DNA of 64,000 nt from Azospirillum sp. TSH100 (GCF_004923295.1 NZ_CP039639.1:234501-298500), one strand, 5' to 3'; counted from the first letter of the stretch, positions 1 through 9,422 are shown. A program made the numbers and translations. The notes: a model not told the origin generated them from the sequence alone.

Positions 1-1
1 T

Positions 2-2245
2 CAGGCCGCCGAACACGGGTTCGGCGACGGACTGTCGCTTGCACCGCTGCCGGCCCCCCTGCCTGCGCCGTCGCGCCGCGGTTTCCTGAAGGCCATCGGC
101 GCCGGGGCCGGCGTGCTGGTCGTCGGCGCGCATCTGCCGATGCCGGCGCTGGCGGCGGAGGCCGCTCCGAAGATCGTCGGTCCTGCCGACCCGCGTCCGC
201 ACGCCTTCATCATTGTGGCGCCTGACAACACCGTTACCGTGCTGGCCAAGCATCTGGACAAGGGCCAGGGCATCGTCACCGGCATCGCCACCATCGCGGC
301 GGAAGAGCTGGACGCCGACTGGGCCCAGGTGCGCGGCGCCTTCGCCCCGGCCGACGCCAAGCTGTACGCCAACCACTTCTTCGGCATACAGGGCACCGGC
401 GGCTCGACCGCCGTCGCCAACAGCTGGGACGAGCTGCGCATGGCCGGCGCCGCCGCCCGCGCCATGCTGGTCGCCGCCGCGGCTGCCCGCTGGAAGGTTC
501 CGGCCGGCGAGGTGACGGTGTCGAAGGGCGTGGTCCGCCATGCCGCCAGCAACCGCAGCCTGACCTTCGGCGAGCTGGCGGAGGAGGCGGCCAAGCTGCC
601 GGTGCCGCAGCAGGTCAAGCTGAAGGACCCGAAGGATTATGTGCTGATCGGCAAGCCGGACCTGCACCGGCTGGACCACATCAGCAAGACCAACGGCACC
701 GCCATCTTCTCGATGGACATCCGCCGCCCCGGTCAGGTGACGGCAGTGCTGGCCCGCAGCCCGCGCTTCGGCGGCACGGTCAAGAGCGTCGACGATGCCG
801 CCGCCCGCAAGGTGCCGGGCGTCATCGACGTGATCAGCCTGCCGGTCGGCGTCGCGGTGATCGCCAGGAATACCTGGGCCGCCATCAAGGGCCGCGAGGC
901 GCTGACGGTCACCTGGGACGATGCGAAGGCCGAGACCCGCGGCACCGACGCCATGCTGGCCGACTATCGCAAGGCGGCGGAAAGGCCGGGCGCGGTCGCG
1001 GCGAACAAGGGCGATGCCGACAAGGCGATCGCCGATGCCAAGGCCAAGGGCGGCCATGTGGTGGACGGCGAGTTCGTCTTCCCCTACCTCGCCCATGCGC
1101 CGATGGAGCCGCTGAACGCCGTGGTGGCGCTGAACCCGGAGGGTGGCTGCACCATCTGGGCGGGGTCGCAGTTCCAGACGGTCGAGCAGATGGTCGCCGC
1201 CCAAATCCTGGGCTGCAAGCCGGAGCAGGTGAAGATCGAGACCCAGTGGGCCGGGGGCAGCTTCGGTCGGCGCGCCACCACCAACGCCGACTACATCGCC
1301 GAGGCGGTGATGATCGCCAAGGCCTATCCCAAGGCCCCGGTGCATCTGGTCTGGACGCGCGAGGACGACATCAAGGGCGGCCGTTACCGCCCGCTGTTCC
1401 TGCACCGGATCACCGCGGCGGTCGACGCCAAGGGTGCCCTGGTCGGCTGGAAGCAGCGCATCGTCGGCCAGAGCTTCATGGCCGGCACGCCGTTCGAGGC
1501 GGTGATGGTCAAGAACGGCGTCGACGAGACGATGGTCGAGGGCGCCTCGGACATGGCCTATCCGGTGGCGAATCTCGCGGTGGATGCCCACACCCTCGCC
1601 TCGCCGGTCACCACCCTGTGGTGGCGCTCGGTCGGGCACACCCACACGGCTTACGCCAAGGAGGTGATGATCGACCGCCTCGCCAAGGCGGCCGGCAAGG
1701 ACCCGGTGGCCTTCCGCATGGCGATGCTGAAGGACCATCCGCGTCTGGCTGGCGTGCTGAAGCTGGCGGCGGAGAAGGCCGGCTGGGGCCAGCCGCTGGC
1801 GCAGGGCAAGGGCCGCGGCGTCGCCGTGCATGAGAGCTTCAACACCTATGTCGCCCATGTCGCCGACGTGACGGTCGACGCCAAGGGGCAGATCAAGGTG
1901 GACCGGGTCGTCGTCGCCGTCGATTGTGGCGAGGTCGTCAACCCGGACGTCGTCAAGGCGCAGATGGAGGGCGGCGCCGGCTGGGGCATCGGCCATGCGC
2001 TGCGCGGCGAGATCACCATGACCGACGGCGTGGTGGATCAGGCCAACTTCGACGGCTATCTGCCGCTGCGGATATCCGACATGCCGGTGGTGGAGGTCCA
2101 CATCGTGCCGTCGCACGAGCGGCCGACCGGCGCCGGCGAGCCGGGCGTCCCGACCGTGGCGCCGGCGGTGGCGAACGCCGTCTTCTCGGTGACCGGACAG
2201 CCGTTGCAGACGCTGCCCTTCAGCCGGGGCGGAATCGTCAGCTGA
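2..2245 (+). CDS. Molybdopterin-binding subunit of an exported molybdenum hydroxylase (IorB-like), 5' partial
   Basis: The reading frame is open to the left edge, so the first codons are missing. It begins with a Pro/Ala-rich stretch followed by a twin-arginine signal, SRRGFLKAIGAGAG (about residues 24-37 of the visible part), so the protein is predicted to be exported folded by Tat. The body is a xanthine dehydrogenase/aldehyde oxidase large subunit of the isoquinoline 1-oxidoreductase beta type: GGSFGRR motif near base 1255 and, near the C-terminus, GAGEPGVPT, whose Glu is the expected catalytic base of the Mo centre. Such proteins hydroxylate heterocycles or oxidise aldehydes together with a 2Fe-2S subunit and a cytochrome; these would lie outside the window. 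The substrate cannot be read from the sequence. An internal ATG-like start at 113 would delete the signal peptide and is rejected. Confidence 0.9.
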   Translation, partial: QAAEHGFGDGLSLAPLPAPLPAPSRRGFLKAIGAGAGVLVVGAHLPMPALAAEAAPKIVGPADPRPHAFIIVAPDNTVTVLAKHLDKGQGIVTGIATIAAEELDADWAQVRGAFAPADAKLYANHFFGIQGTGGSTAVANSWDELRMAGAAARAMLVAAAAARWKVPAGEVTVSKGVVRHAASNRSLTFGELAEEAAKLPVPQQVKLKDPKDYVLIGKPDLHRLDHISKTNGTAIFSMDIRRPGQVTAVLARSPRFGGTVKSVDDAAARKVPGVIDVISLPVGVAVIARNTWAAIKGREALTVTWDDAKAETRGTDAMLADYRKAAERPGAVAANKGDADKAIADAKAKGGHVVDGEFVFPYLAHAPMEPLNAVVALNPEGGCTIWAGSQFQTVEQMVAAQILGCKPEQVKIETQWAGGSFGRRATTNADYIAEAVMIAKAYPKAPVHLVWTREDDIKGGRYRPLFLHRITAAVDAKGALVGWKQRIVGQSFMAGTPFEAVMVKNGVDETMVEGASDMAYPVANLAVDAHTLASPVTTLWWRSVGHTHTAYAKEVMIDRLAKAAGKDPVAFRMAMLKDHPRLAGVLKLAAEKAGWGQPLAQGKGRGVAVHESFNTYVAHVADVTVDAKGQIKVDRVVVAVDCGEVVNPDVVKAQMEGGAGWGIGHALRGEITMTDGVVDQANFDGYLPLRISDMPVVEVHIVPSHERPTGAGEPGVPTVAPAVANAVFSVTGQPLQTLPFSRGGIVS

Positions 2246-2257
2246 GGCAGGCAACGA

Positions 2258-2284
2258 TCCCGGCCGCCCCTGTGGCGGCCGGGA
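2258..2284. terminator. Strong hairpin between convergent genes
   Basis: Perfect 11-bp inverted repeat TCCCGGCCGCC / GGCGGCCGGGA with a 5-base loop, 13 bases after the stop of the molybdenum hydroxylase gene and 9 bases before the stop of the convergent mug gene. There is no T-run, so it is a hairpin-only terminator candidate that could serve both strands. Confidence 0.55.
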
Positions 2285-2292
2285 CGTTCGCA

Positions 2293-2859
2293 TCAGCGCC
2301 GCCGGTCGATCTCCGCCCGCACCTCGCGGAACCAGTGCAGTTTCTCCTCGAAGGGCAGGCGGGCGAGACCGCTGGGGGAGGGCACGACCACATCGGCGAC
2401 CCCGTCGAACAGGCCGCGCGCCTGCACGCCCCAGCGGGCGTCGGGCAGGCCGGTCGCCGCCAGATAGACGCCCTTGCCGGTATAGGCCAGCACCCGCGGC
2501 CGGACGAAACCGACGACCCGCGCCAGCCGCGGCACCCCGCCGCGCAGTTCGGCCCGTGACAGCTCGGCGGCACTGGCGGTGGCGCGGGCGACGAGGTTGG
2601 TGGAGCCGAGCCCGATGGCCGGCAGGGTGACGTCCTCCTCCGGCCGGTAAAGCCGCGGCGTCAGGCCGGCCTCGTGCAGCAGGCGCCAGAACTGGTTGCC
2701 GCGCCCGGCATAGTGATGGCCGAGCGCACCCGAGCGCAGGCCGGGATTGAAGCCGACGAACAGGCAGTCCAGCCCCGGCGCCACGATGTCCGGCAGCGGT
2801 CCGGCGGGCGGCGGCAAACCGTCCGGCAGAGGGGCCGGAACATCGTCGAACAGGTCCAT
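2293..2859 (-). CDS. mug: G/U mismatch-specific uracil/thymine DNA glycosylase (Mug)
   Basis: Base-excision repair enzyme that removes uracil (and ethenocytosine) opposite guanine. The two hallmark Mug motifs are visible: GFNPG (residues 36-40, with Asn as in E. coli GINPG) followed by GNQFWRLLHEAG, and NLVARATASAAEL (88-100), which matches the conserved NLVxRxTxxAxEL loop. About 188 residues, slightly longer than E. coli Mug owing to a Pro-rich N-terminus. The ATG at 2859 is chosen because GAGAGG lies 10 bases upstream; a longer reading from a TTG at 2916 would overlap the GMC gene by 4 bases and lacks a good ribosome binding site. It lies downstream of, and on the same strand as, the GMC oxidoreductase gene, with no functional link apparent. 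Confidence 0.92.
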   Translation of the reverse strand: MDLFDDVPAPLPDGLPPPAGPLPDIVAPGLDCLFVGFNPGLRSGALGHHYAGRGNQFWRLLHEAGLTPRLYRPEEDVTLPAIGLGSTNLVARATASAAELSRAELRGGVPRLARVVGFVRPRVLAYTGKGVYLAATGLPDARWGVQARGLFDGVADVVVPSPSGLARLPFEEKLHWFREVRAEIDRRR

Positions 2860-2912
2860 GGTGATCGCATCCTCTCGGCAAGGGAGAGGAATATAGGACA
2901 TCGCCGGCCCGC

Positions 2913-4634
2913 TCAAAGCGAGGCGGCCACCGCGGGAGCGGGCGGGCTGCTGCGTTCGTCCTGCAGCAGGGCGAGAATGCGGTCGGTCATCCGCAGCGCC
3001 AGCGCCACGATGGTCATGGTCGGATGGTCCGCCCCCATGGTCGGGAAGACGGAGCTGCCGGCGATGTAAAGGTTGCCCACGCCATGGACGCGGCCATCCG
3101 GATCGACCACGCCGTGGCGCGGCGAGTCATGCATGCGGGTGGTGCCCATATGGTGCCAGCACCAGCCGACATCGGCCATCGTCGCCTCGCCCACGTTTTC
3201 TTCTGCCCCGCTTTCCCCGTCCGCCACCGTGATCAGGCCGCGACGCAGCAGATCCTCGCGCAGCAGGCGCTGGGTCTCGGTGGCGCCCCAGCGGTCCTGC
3301 GCGGTCAGGCGCCAGTCCACTTTCGGCAGGTTACGGCCGAACGGGTCGGTGGCGTGGTCCAGCGTCACCCGGCTTTCCGGGTTGGGCACCGGCTCCAGCA
3401 CCGTTTCCAGGGTGAAGCGGCGGGGAAGCCAGCCGGGATCGATGGTGCTGTCGAACAGCGCGTGCGCCAGTTGCGGCATGCTGCGCAGGATGCGCGGACC
3501 GGCGTTGCGCAGCAGGCTCGCCGCCTCGTCCTCCGACACGCCGAAGCGGCGGCAGCGGTGGCGCGATGGCAGGAGCCGCAGGTCGCGCATCGCTTTGAAG
3601 GCGTCCAGCGCCCCCGAATGGTAGGAGGCGACCAGATAGGTGCGCGAGTTGGGCAGCGCGTGCCGTTCCTGGAGTTCCTCGGTCGGAGAGAGCGCCAGCG
3701 CGATCGACGGGTGCGGCCGCCGAAGCCGCCGCCGGGCGAGGCACAGGCTGACGTCGTAGAGCGTGCGGTGATGCCCCTGCCGGGTCAGGCGGATCGGCGA
3801 GGTCTTGAAGCGAGGGTGGTCGGCGAAATAGCGGCCGACGAGGTCGTTGCCGTTGCCCAGCCCTGCCGCCTGCACCTTGTTGGACAGCAGCAGGATGCGG
3901 GCGTTCTCGATGCCGCCGCAGCCCAGAACGAACAGCCGGGCGCCGACGGTGAAGCCGGGGCCGTCCAGCGTGCGCACCTGCACCCGCTCCACCGCCGTGG
4001 CGGACTGGTTGGTCTCCAGCCCGGTGACGTTGGCGTTCAGGAAGGCGGTGATGTTGGCGGCGCGCCCGATCTCGGCGCGGTAGGCCTCGCCCATGCGGAT
4101 CGGCGGGCTGAGCTGGGCGACGCGGTTCTCGAACCGGCTGGCACTGCCGTCGCCATCATTCCCGACCGGCTTCTCCACCGGGATCAGTTGGGTCTTCGGC
4201 CCGCCGACCCGTTCCATCCAGTAGTCGCTGTCGTACTCGAAGGGGCCGAGGCCGAGCACGCTGTGCGAGCGCTCGTAATAGGGCATCATCGTGTCGCGTG
4301 GGATCGGCCAGCCGCTGCCCGGAATCCAGGGGCGCTCGGCGAAGTCCGTCCGTTCCAGCGGGCGGGAGAAGCCGCCCCAGCAATTGGTGCTGCCGCCCAG
4401 ATAGCGGCTGCGCGCGGTGGTCAGCCGTTCATAAGGCAGGCCGACGTTGCGGCCGGCATAGAGTGCCTGGGAGATGCCGTCGACTTCCAGCCCGCCGCCT
4501 TCCAGCAGGACGACGCTTAAGCTGCCGCCCGCCAGCTCGCGCGCGATGGTCAGGCCGGCGGCACCGCCGCCGATCACGCACAGATCGCAGTCGATGTGCG
4601 TGCCGTTCAGGACATGGCGGGCGTCACGAAGCAA
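2913..4634 (-). CDS. GMC-family FAD-dependent oxidoreductase
   Basis: 573 residues. N-terminal Rossmann FAD-binding motif GGGAAG (22-27), then the GMC signature region around RYLGGSTNCWGG. The C-terminal GMC domain has HHMGTTRM (about 494-501), which carries the active-site His, and GSSVFPTMGADHPT (about 526). The family oxidises alcohols, sugars or sterols to aldehydes, ketones or lactones; the substrate is not deducible. No signal peptide is seen. The start is a TTG preceded by GGGAGG at 5-base spacing; the next in-frame ATG lies well inside the fold. The family is often paired with a small Tat subunit or cytochrome, but none is adjacent. A long plus-strand reading frame over 3024-4520 is a codon shadow of this gene. 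Confidence 0.88.
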   Translation of the reverse strand: MLRDARHVLNGTHIDCDLCVIGGGAAGLTIARELAGGSLSVVLLEGGGLEVDGISQALYAGRNVGLPYERLTTARSRYLGGSTNCWGGFSRPLERTDFAERPWIPGSGWPIPRDTMMPYYERSHSVLGLGPFEYDSDYWMERVGGPKTQLIPVEKPVGNDGDGSASRFENRVAQLSPPIRMGEAYRAEIGRAANITAFLNANVTGLETNQSATAVERVQVRTLDGPGFTVGARLFVLGCGGIENARILLLSNKVQAAGLGNGNDLVGRYFADHPRFKTSPIRLTRQGHHRTLYDVSLCLARRRLRRPHPSIALALSPTEELQERHALPNSRTYLVASYHSGALDAFKAMRDLRLLPSRHRCRRFGVSEDEAASLLRNAGPRILRSMPQLAHALFDSTIDPGWLPRRFTLETVLEPVPNPESRVTLDHATDPFGRNLPKVDWRLTAQDRWGATETQRLLREDLLRRGLITVADGESGAEENVGEATMADVGWCWHHMGTTRMHDSPRHGVVDPDGRVHGVGNLYIAGSSVFPTMGADHPTMTIVALALRMTDRILALLQDERSSPPAPAVAASL

Positions 4635-4808
4635 GCGGGCCTCCCTACCGGGGTCAAATGCATACCGGGGTCATAAGCCCCCTTTCTTGCCCCGGACGCG
4701 TGGCCTAGGCCGAGCACTCATTCGGCTATACCCCCGGCGCGTCCCCTTTGGTCGGCAGGCTGCGAAAGCGCGGCACCCCGCAGGAACCCGATCGTCCGCC
4801 CAGGGGAG

Positions 4809-4833
4809 GGAACGACCGCCGCGCCCAACGGTT
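4809..4833 (+). promoter_or_regulatory. Possible EcfG-type (general stress sigma) promoter
   Basis: GGAAC (4809-4813), 17 bases, GTT (4831-4833), about 95 bases before the DUF4142/PRC gene. The alphaproteobacterial general stress sigma factor EcfG reads GGAAC-N16/17-(C)GTT. The -10 base before GTT is G here, not the preferred C. The same arrangement recurs before the hemerythrin gene. No other signal was seen in the 294-base gap 4635-4928. Confidence 0.4.
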
Positions 4834-4928
4834 GAGGAGGTGAAGAACGGTGCCTCGGTACGGCCGCAGGCTTGGCCGCTTGGCACCGGAAACCTTGCAA
4901 TTTCCTTGCAGTTCGAGGAGCCGCCGCC

Positions 4929-5924
4929 ATGAAACGCCACCATCTTCTCGCGACCGCTGCGATGATCCTGTTCACCACCCCCGCGCTGTCGCTGGCCCAG
5001 ACGCCGGCCCCGTCCAAGACGGTGACCGAGAAGGGCCAGACGGCTCAGCAGGACATGACCTTCGCCGAAAAGGCGGCGATCAGCGACATTTTTGAAATCC
5101 AGGCGGGCAAGCTCGCGCAGGATCAGGCGAAGGACCAGGGCGTCAAGCAGTTCGGCAGCCACATGGTGGCCGACCACACCAAAACGTCCGACGCCATGAA
5201 GACCATGGCCCAGCAGAAGGCGATGACCCTGCCGGCCAAGCTTGATTCCGAACACCAGCAGAAGCTGGACAAGCTGCGCGGCCTGAAGGGCGATCAGTTC
5301 GATGCCGCCTATCTCCAGGGCCAGATGGACGCCCACCAGACCGCCGTTACCCTGTTTCGCCAGCAGGCGGAGAATGGCAAGGATGCCGACCTGAAGCGCT
5401 TCGCCGAACAGACACTGCCGACGCTGGAACAGCATCTGCGCCAAGTCCGCGACCTCCGCCCGAATGTCGCCTCCAGCAGCGGCGCCGCCGGGCAGAGCAC
5501 CAGCTTCGAGAAGATGATGGGCAAGGACGTCTATGGCGAGAACGGCAAGAAGCTGGGCGACGTCGCCGACATCATCCTCGACGCCCAGACCGGCAAGGCC
5601 ACCCAGGTGATCCTGAACCGCGGTGGCGTGTTGGGCATCGGCGCCAAGCATGTGGCGCTCGATTACAACCTGTTGCGCAGTGACGGCGACCGCGTCGTCG
5701 CCCGTCAGGTGACCGAGGATCAGGTCAAGCAGATGGCGGAGTTCAAGTACGACGACACCACCGTCTCGCTCGGCAAGCGCCACGGCGGCAATAGCAGCGG
5801 CAGCAGCACCGATCACGACGCGACCGGCCACAACACGGGTGCGGCCGGTGGTGATGCGGCCCACGGCACCGCCAACAGCCTGGACAGCACCCAGCCGCGC
5901 AACCCGCAGCCGAACCAGCAATGA
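4929..5924 (+). CDS. Exported DUF4142 (ferritin-like) and PRC-barrel fusion protein
   Basis: 331 residues. Signal peptide 1-23 (cleavage probably after SLA). A DUF4142 helical domain (about 40-180) contains the typical QAGKLAQDQAKDQGVKQFGSHMVADH stretch read in pieces: KLA, then HMVADH. A PRC-barrel domain follows (about 195-270: KMMGKDVYGENGKKLGDVAD). The tail is His/Gly/Ser/Asn-rich and probably disordered. DUF4142 proteins are exported, often stress-induced, and of unknown biochemical role; PRC-barrels are small beta-barrels used for protein contacts. The start ATG has GAGGAG about 8 bases upstream; a longer frame from 4872 would bury the signal peptide. The EcfG-like site upstream and the small stress-like protein downstream suggest a stress-response locus (inference). 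Confidence 0.82.
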   Translation: MKRHHLLATAAMILFTTPALSLAQTPAPSKTVTEKGQTAQQDMTFAEKAAISDIFEIQAGKLAQDQAKDQGVKQFGSHMVADHTKTSDAMKTMAQQKAMTLPAKLDSEHQQKLDKLRGLKGDQFDAAYLQGQMDAHQTAVTLFRQQAENGKDADLKRFAEQTLPTLEQHLRQVRDLRPNVASSSGAAGQSTSFEKMMGKDVYGENGKKLGDVADIILDAQTGKATQVILNRGGVLGIGAKHVALDYNLLRSDGDRVVARQVTEDQVKQMAEFKYDDTTVSLGKRHGGNSSGSSTDHDATGHNTGAAGGDAAHGTANSLDSTQPRNPQPNQQ

Positions 5925-6008
5925 TCCAGCTGCGATTTCCTGCACCCAGTCCGCCGCCAGGAGTCCGTTTCCCGGCGGCGGCGATGGTCAACCGACGGAG
6001 AACACGCG

Positions 6009-6227
6009 ATGGCGAATGCCAGCAAGAAGCATATGAGCCCGAGTGGGCAGGGCAAAGGCACCGGCACCGGGGCCACAACCGACCTGCCGGCCGGCTCCAT
6101 CGGCGACAATGCGGTGCTGTCGAACCGCGACAAGTCCCGCCATTCCGATGCCCGCGGCCTGGACAGCAAGGCCGTTCAGACCGAACAGATGCAGGACCAC
6201 GCCGCCAACCACAATCCGGATGAATGA
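6009..6227 (+). CDS. Small disordered hypothetical protein
   Basis: 72 residues, ATG start with GGAG 9 bases upstream, 84 bases after the DUF4142/PRC gene. Very hydrophilic, rich in Gly, Ser, Thr, Asp, Asn and Lys; no signal peptide, membrane segment or cysteine. It ends NHNPDE and looks like the small intrinsically disordered proteins often seen next to general stress genes. No known domain was recognised. A clean hairpin terminator follows. It is probably co-transcribed with the gene before it. Confidence 0.65.
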   Translation: MANASKKHMSPSGQGKGTGTGATTDLPAGSIGDNAVLSNRDKSRHSDARGLDSKAVQTEQMQDHAANHNPDE

Positions 6228-6237
6228 CTGCGAGCAG

Positions 6238-6257
6238 CGGGGCCGTTTTCGGCCCCG
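6238..6257 (+). terminator. Hairpin terminator after the DUF4142/small-protein unit
   Basis: Perfect 8-bp stem CGGGGCCG / CGGCCCCG with a TTTT loop, 10 bases after the stop codon at 6225-6227. The short CCTTTCCC downstream is only a weak U-tract. Confidence 0.6.
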
Positions 6258-6284
6258 CCGCCTTTCCCGATCTTGCGCCTGGCC

Positions 6285-6629
6285 TTACTGGCCCAATGGA
6301 TCCGGCACATCCTTCAGCACGCTGTTCCCGCGTGGGATGACGGACCGTGAAATCTCTCTGCTTTCCATCCAGAAGGGATGCTGTTTCGACTCGCAGGACG
6401 CCGACCGCAGGCGAACGACAAGGTCCCTGGTGAGGGGACGATCCCAATTCACGATGACGCAGCGCATGCCGGCCTCGTCGCGCGTCTCGCCGTCGATCTG
6501 CGCGGCGTAATTGCCCTGCTCACTGCCGATGCCGTCACCGAAGCTCTGCGTACGCCGTTCCGGGGACGAGCAGCCGGACAAAACCGGCATCATTGATAAA
6601 GCGCAGAGCGCAACCGCCAATCTCCTCAA
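6285..6629 (-). CDS. Small putative lipoprotein, hypothetical
   Basis: About 114 residues. The N-terminus reads MRRLAVALCALSMMPVLSGC when started at the TTG at 6629, a canonical type II signal with lipobox LSGC, so the mature protein would be lipid-anchored at Cys20. This start is preferred over the ATG at 6647 because GGGGAGG sits 5 bases upstream of the TTG and removes an acidic pre-sequence. The mature part holds two further cysteines (MRCVIV, SASCES) that could form a disulphide. No domain was recognised. It is convergent with the DUF4142 unit and separate from the DUF4175 gene. Confidence 0.65.
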   Translation of the reverse strand: MRRLAVALCALSMMPVLSGCSSPERRTQSFGDGIGSEQGNYAAQIDGETRDEAGMRCVIVNWDRPLTRDLVVRLRSASCESKQHPFWMESREISRSVIPRGNSVLKDVPDPLGQ

Positions 6630-6728
6630 CTGTGCCTCCCCTTCCATTGCGGCAAGGCAGAGTGAAAGGAGAATGGGGCATTTTCAGGCCCGTCACGGTT
6701 GAGGCTGCCCGGCAGAGGCCGCAGCCGA

Positions 6729-9422
6729 TCAGAACTGCTTCAGCAGCCGGTCGATGTAGTTGCGTTCCTCCTGCGGACGGCCGTATTGGCCGGAGCGGCG
6801 GCGGAGTTCGTCGAGGATTTCGCGAGCGCGCTGGAGTTCCGACTGTTCCGGAATCTTCACGTCGTTGGAATCCTGCATGCCGTAACCGGACGGACGGCGG
6901 CCGAGTGGGTCGCGGCCCCGGCCCTGGCGCGGCATCTGGCCCTGCTGGCCCATCATGGCCGGACCACTCTGGCCCATCATCTGCTGGGCCATCTGTTCGG
7001 CCATGCCCTGCATGCCCTGCTGGAGTTGCTCCATCGCTTCGGTCTGCGACGGCACCGCGGCGCCGGGAGCACCCTGCTGCAGAGCCTGGGCGGCATCGCG
7101 CATGGCGCGTTCTGCACGGCCCAGCGGCTGCGGGATCTCGCCACCCTGCTGTTCGCCCATGCGGCGCATCAGCTCGCCCAACTGGCGGCGCAGCGCCTCC
7201 TGCTGTTCGGCCTGCTTCTGCATGGTCGGGCTGCCGGAATTCTGCTGCTGCTGCCCCTGCTGGTTCCGGCGCTGGTTCTGCTGGCGGCCGCGGGGTTGGT
7301 CGCCCTGCTGGTCCATCGATTCCTGCGACTGGCGGAAGCTCTGGTCGAGAAGCTGCTGCTGCTGCTGCGCCAGCTTCTGCAACTGCTGCATCATCTCCCA
7401 GGACTGGTTCTGCTGCTGCTGGCCGTTCTGCTGGTTCATCTGCGCCATGGCGCCGGAGCGCATGTTCTCCAGCATCTGCTGAAGCTGCGAGAGCATCTGG
7501 CGGGCAGCGTCGCGCGATCCGGTCTGCGCCATCTCGCGCATGCGGTCCAGCATCTGCTGAAGGTCGCCGCGGTCGGTCATCTTGTCGGCCAGTTCCGGCG
7601 GCACCATCGGGATCTGCTCGCCGCGCTGCATGGCCTCCAGCATCCGCTGTTCCATGGCATCCATGAACTTGTCGAGAGCGGCCTGCAACTCGTCCATCAG
7701 ACGGTTCAGCTCCTCGTCGGAAGCGTTCTTGTCCAACGCTTCGGACAGGCGCTTCTCGGCGTCGCGCAGGTCTTTTTCAGCCAGCGACAGGCCGCCATCC
7801 TCGATGCGCAGTGCGGTTTCCCACAGAAGCTGCTGGAGGGAGGGAACCGCCTCGGCGCTCTGGTCCAGCATCAGGCGGGCCATGGCGGTGCGCAGGGACA
7901 GGAAGGCGACGATGTCATTGCCGTAACTGTCGGGACGCGCGGAGATCTCCGCCAGGGCGCGGGCTACCTGGACGCGGGACTGCTGCGGGTTGCGGGTCAG
8001 GATCTTGCGCTGGTTGACGATGGCGCGGGCGACCGGGTGGTTGAAGGTCCGTTCCGGCAGGATGATCGCCGCGTCCTCCGACCGGCCGGTCTGGCCGGCT
8101 CCGTCGGTGGCGGTCAACCGCACCGTCACCGGCATTCCGGCCCAGGGATGAGCGGTCAAATCCTGGAAGGCGGTGCCGTGCGCGTCCTTCGGCCGGACGC
8201 CGGGAAGCGACAGCGGGAATTCCAGAACCTGCTCGGCATCTGCCTTCGGCATGTCCTTCGGCGGCGTGTCGGTTTTCGCCGCTCCGCCATTGGCCGCGCC
8301 GGGGGCCGGGACGTCCGGCGCGAGGCGGATCTGCGCCTTCACCTCGGTCAGGCCGTAATCGTCGCGGGCGGCATAGTCGAGTTTCAGCGCGCCGCGCTCG
8401 CCGGCTGCGGGCGGGGTGGCGTGGGCGATGATCGGGGCGCGGTCGGGCACCACCTGGATCGGCCAGGAGCCCAGCGTCCGCCCGCCCTGGGTGACGGCGA
8501 TGCGGGTGCCGCCGGTCACCGGCTTCTGCACCTGGAAATTGGTGGAATCCACCGCCTCGAACGGGCCGGTCTGGTCGCCGGCCTCCAGGCTGGGGGTGCC
8601 GTTGCCTCCGGTGACGCGGGCCAGCACGAGGCTGCCCTGCGGGATGGTGACCGGCTGGTCGGCAGTTTGATTGCCGGCGGGATGGTCGGCGGAGGCTCCC
8701 GCCGTCTGCTGGGCGGTGGGCTTGGTGGCGGATCCGGATTTCAGGAAGACCGGCGGCAGCCCGGTGTAGTCGGGCGGGTTGATCCAGAGATCCAGCGTCG
8801 CCGCCGCGGTGGCGGTGCCGCTGGTGAACTGCGGGGTGAGGGCCGCGGCGATCCGCGGGCGCCAGTCGCCCCAGGCGGCGGCACCGGCGACCACCAGGGT
8901 CAGGATCACCAGGGCGCGTAGCGCATAACGGTCGTGCGCGGGCACCTCGGTCCCCGGCCAGGCGACGCGCAGCCCACGCATGGCGGCGCGCGTGCGCTCC
9001 TGATGCAGGCGCCACAGCGCCTGGGCGGTGGGGTCGTTGCCGGCGGGGCGATCGCGCAGGGTGTGCAGCGGGCGGTGGGAAAGGCCGCTGTCCCGCTCCA
9101 GCCGGCGGCGGGCCTCGTCCTCCGCCGGGGCGCGGAAGCGACGGATACCGACAACGAGCGACAGCAGGAAGGCGGCGGCCAGCACCAGCAGGGCCAGCCC
9201 GTGCAGCCAGCCCGGCAACAGGATCAGCAGGTTCAGCAGGGCCAGTGCCAGGAAGGCGCCCAGCACCGACAGCGGCGCCCACAGAGCCGGCCCCAGCCGT
9301 TCCCACAACAGCGCCACGCGCGCCTGGGCGAGGCGGAAGCGGGGTTCCGTCAGGCCGTCAGCGGGATCGTGGTTCAAGCCCCCCTCGCCTCGGGCGTCTC
9401 CGCGTCGCTCGTTCTGCTTCAT
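6729..9422 (-). CDS. DUF4175 / TIGR02302-type membrane protein with Gln-rich coiled coil
   Basis: 897 residues from the ATG at 9422 (GGAGGGGG about 5 bases upstream); a frame running to 9620 adds a 66-residue stretch with no similarity to the rest. Three membrane segments lie near the N-terminus (about 46-68, 74-94, 165-185). They are followed by a large extracytoplasmic part with WINPPDYTGLPP (typical of DUF4175) and a C-terminal third with long Gln/Met-rich coiled coils (about 660-735) ending RNYIDRLLKQF. The family is restricted mainly to alphaproteobacteria and has no assigned biochemistry; the periplasmic and coiled-coil design suggests an envelope structural or assembly role (inference). 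Most of the plus-strand frames over this region are shadows created by the Gln codons. Confidence 0.85.
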   Translation of the reverse strand: MKQNERRGDARGEGGLNHDPADGLTEPRFRLAQARVALLWERLGPALWAPLSVLGAFLALALLNLLILLPGWLHGLALLVLAAAFLLSLVVGIRRFRAPAEDEARRRLERDSGLSHRPLHTLRDRPAGNDPTAQALWRLHQERTRAAMRGLRVAWPGTEVPAHDRYALRALVILTLVVAGAAAWGDWRPRIAAALTPQFTSGTATAAATLDLWINPPDYTGLPPVFLKSGSATKPTAQQTAGASADHPAGNQTADQPVTIPQGSLVLARVTGGNGTPSLEAGDQTGPFEAVDSTNFQVQKPVTGGTRIAVTQGGRTLGSWPIQVVPDRAPIIAHATPPAAGERGALKLDYAARDDYGLTEVKAQIRLAPDVPAPGAANGGAAKTDTPPKDMPKADAEQVLEFPLSLPGVRPKDAHGTAFQDLTAHPWAGMPVTVRLTATDGAGQTGRSEDAAIILPERTFNHPVARAIVNQRKILTRNPQQSRVQVARALAEISARPDSYGNDIVAFLSLRTAMARLMLDQSAEAVPSLQQLLWETALRIEDGGLSLAEKDLRDAEKRLSEALDKNASDEELNRLMDELQAALDKFMDAMEQRMLEAMQRGEQIPMVPPELADKMTDRGDLQQMLDRMREMAQTGSRDAARQMLSQLQQMLENMRSGAMAQMNQQNGQQQQNQSWEMMQQLQKLAQQQQQLLDQSFRQSQESMDQQGDQPRGRQQNQRRNQQGQQQQNSGSPTMQKQAEQQEALRRQLGELMRRMGEQQGGEIPQPLGRAERAMRDAAQALQQGAPGAAVPSQTEAMEQLQQGMQGMAEQMAQQMMGQSGPAMMGQQGQMPRQGRGRDPLGRRPSGYGMQDSNDVKIPEQSELQRAREILDELRRRSGQYGRPQEERNYIDRLLKQF

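Noticed and set aside
3024..4520. 498-residue plus-strand reading frame
   Set aside because: Low-complexity, Ala/Arg/Gly-rich translation opposite the well-supported GMC oxidoreductase; a codon shadow typical of high-GC DNA.
6699..8921. 740-residue plus-strand frame with many Leu/His
   Set aside because: Mirror of the Gln- and Ala-rich DUF4175 gene on the other strand; no domain and no ribosome binding site.
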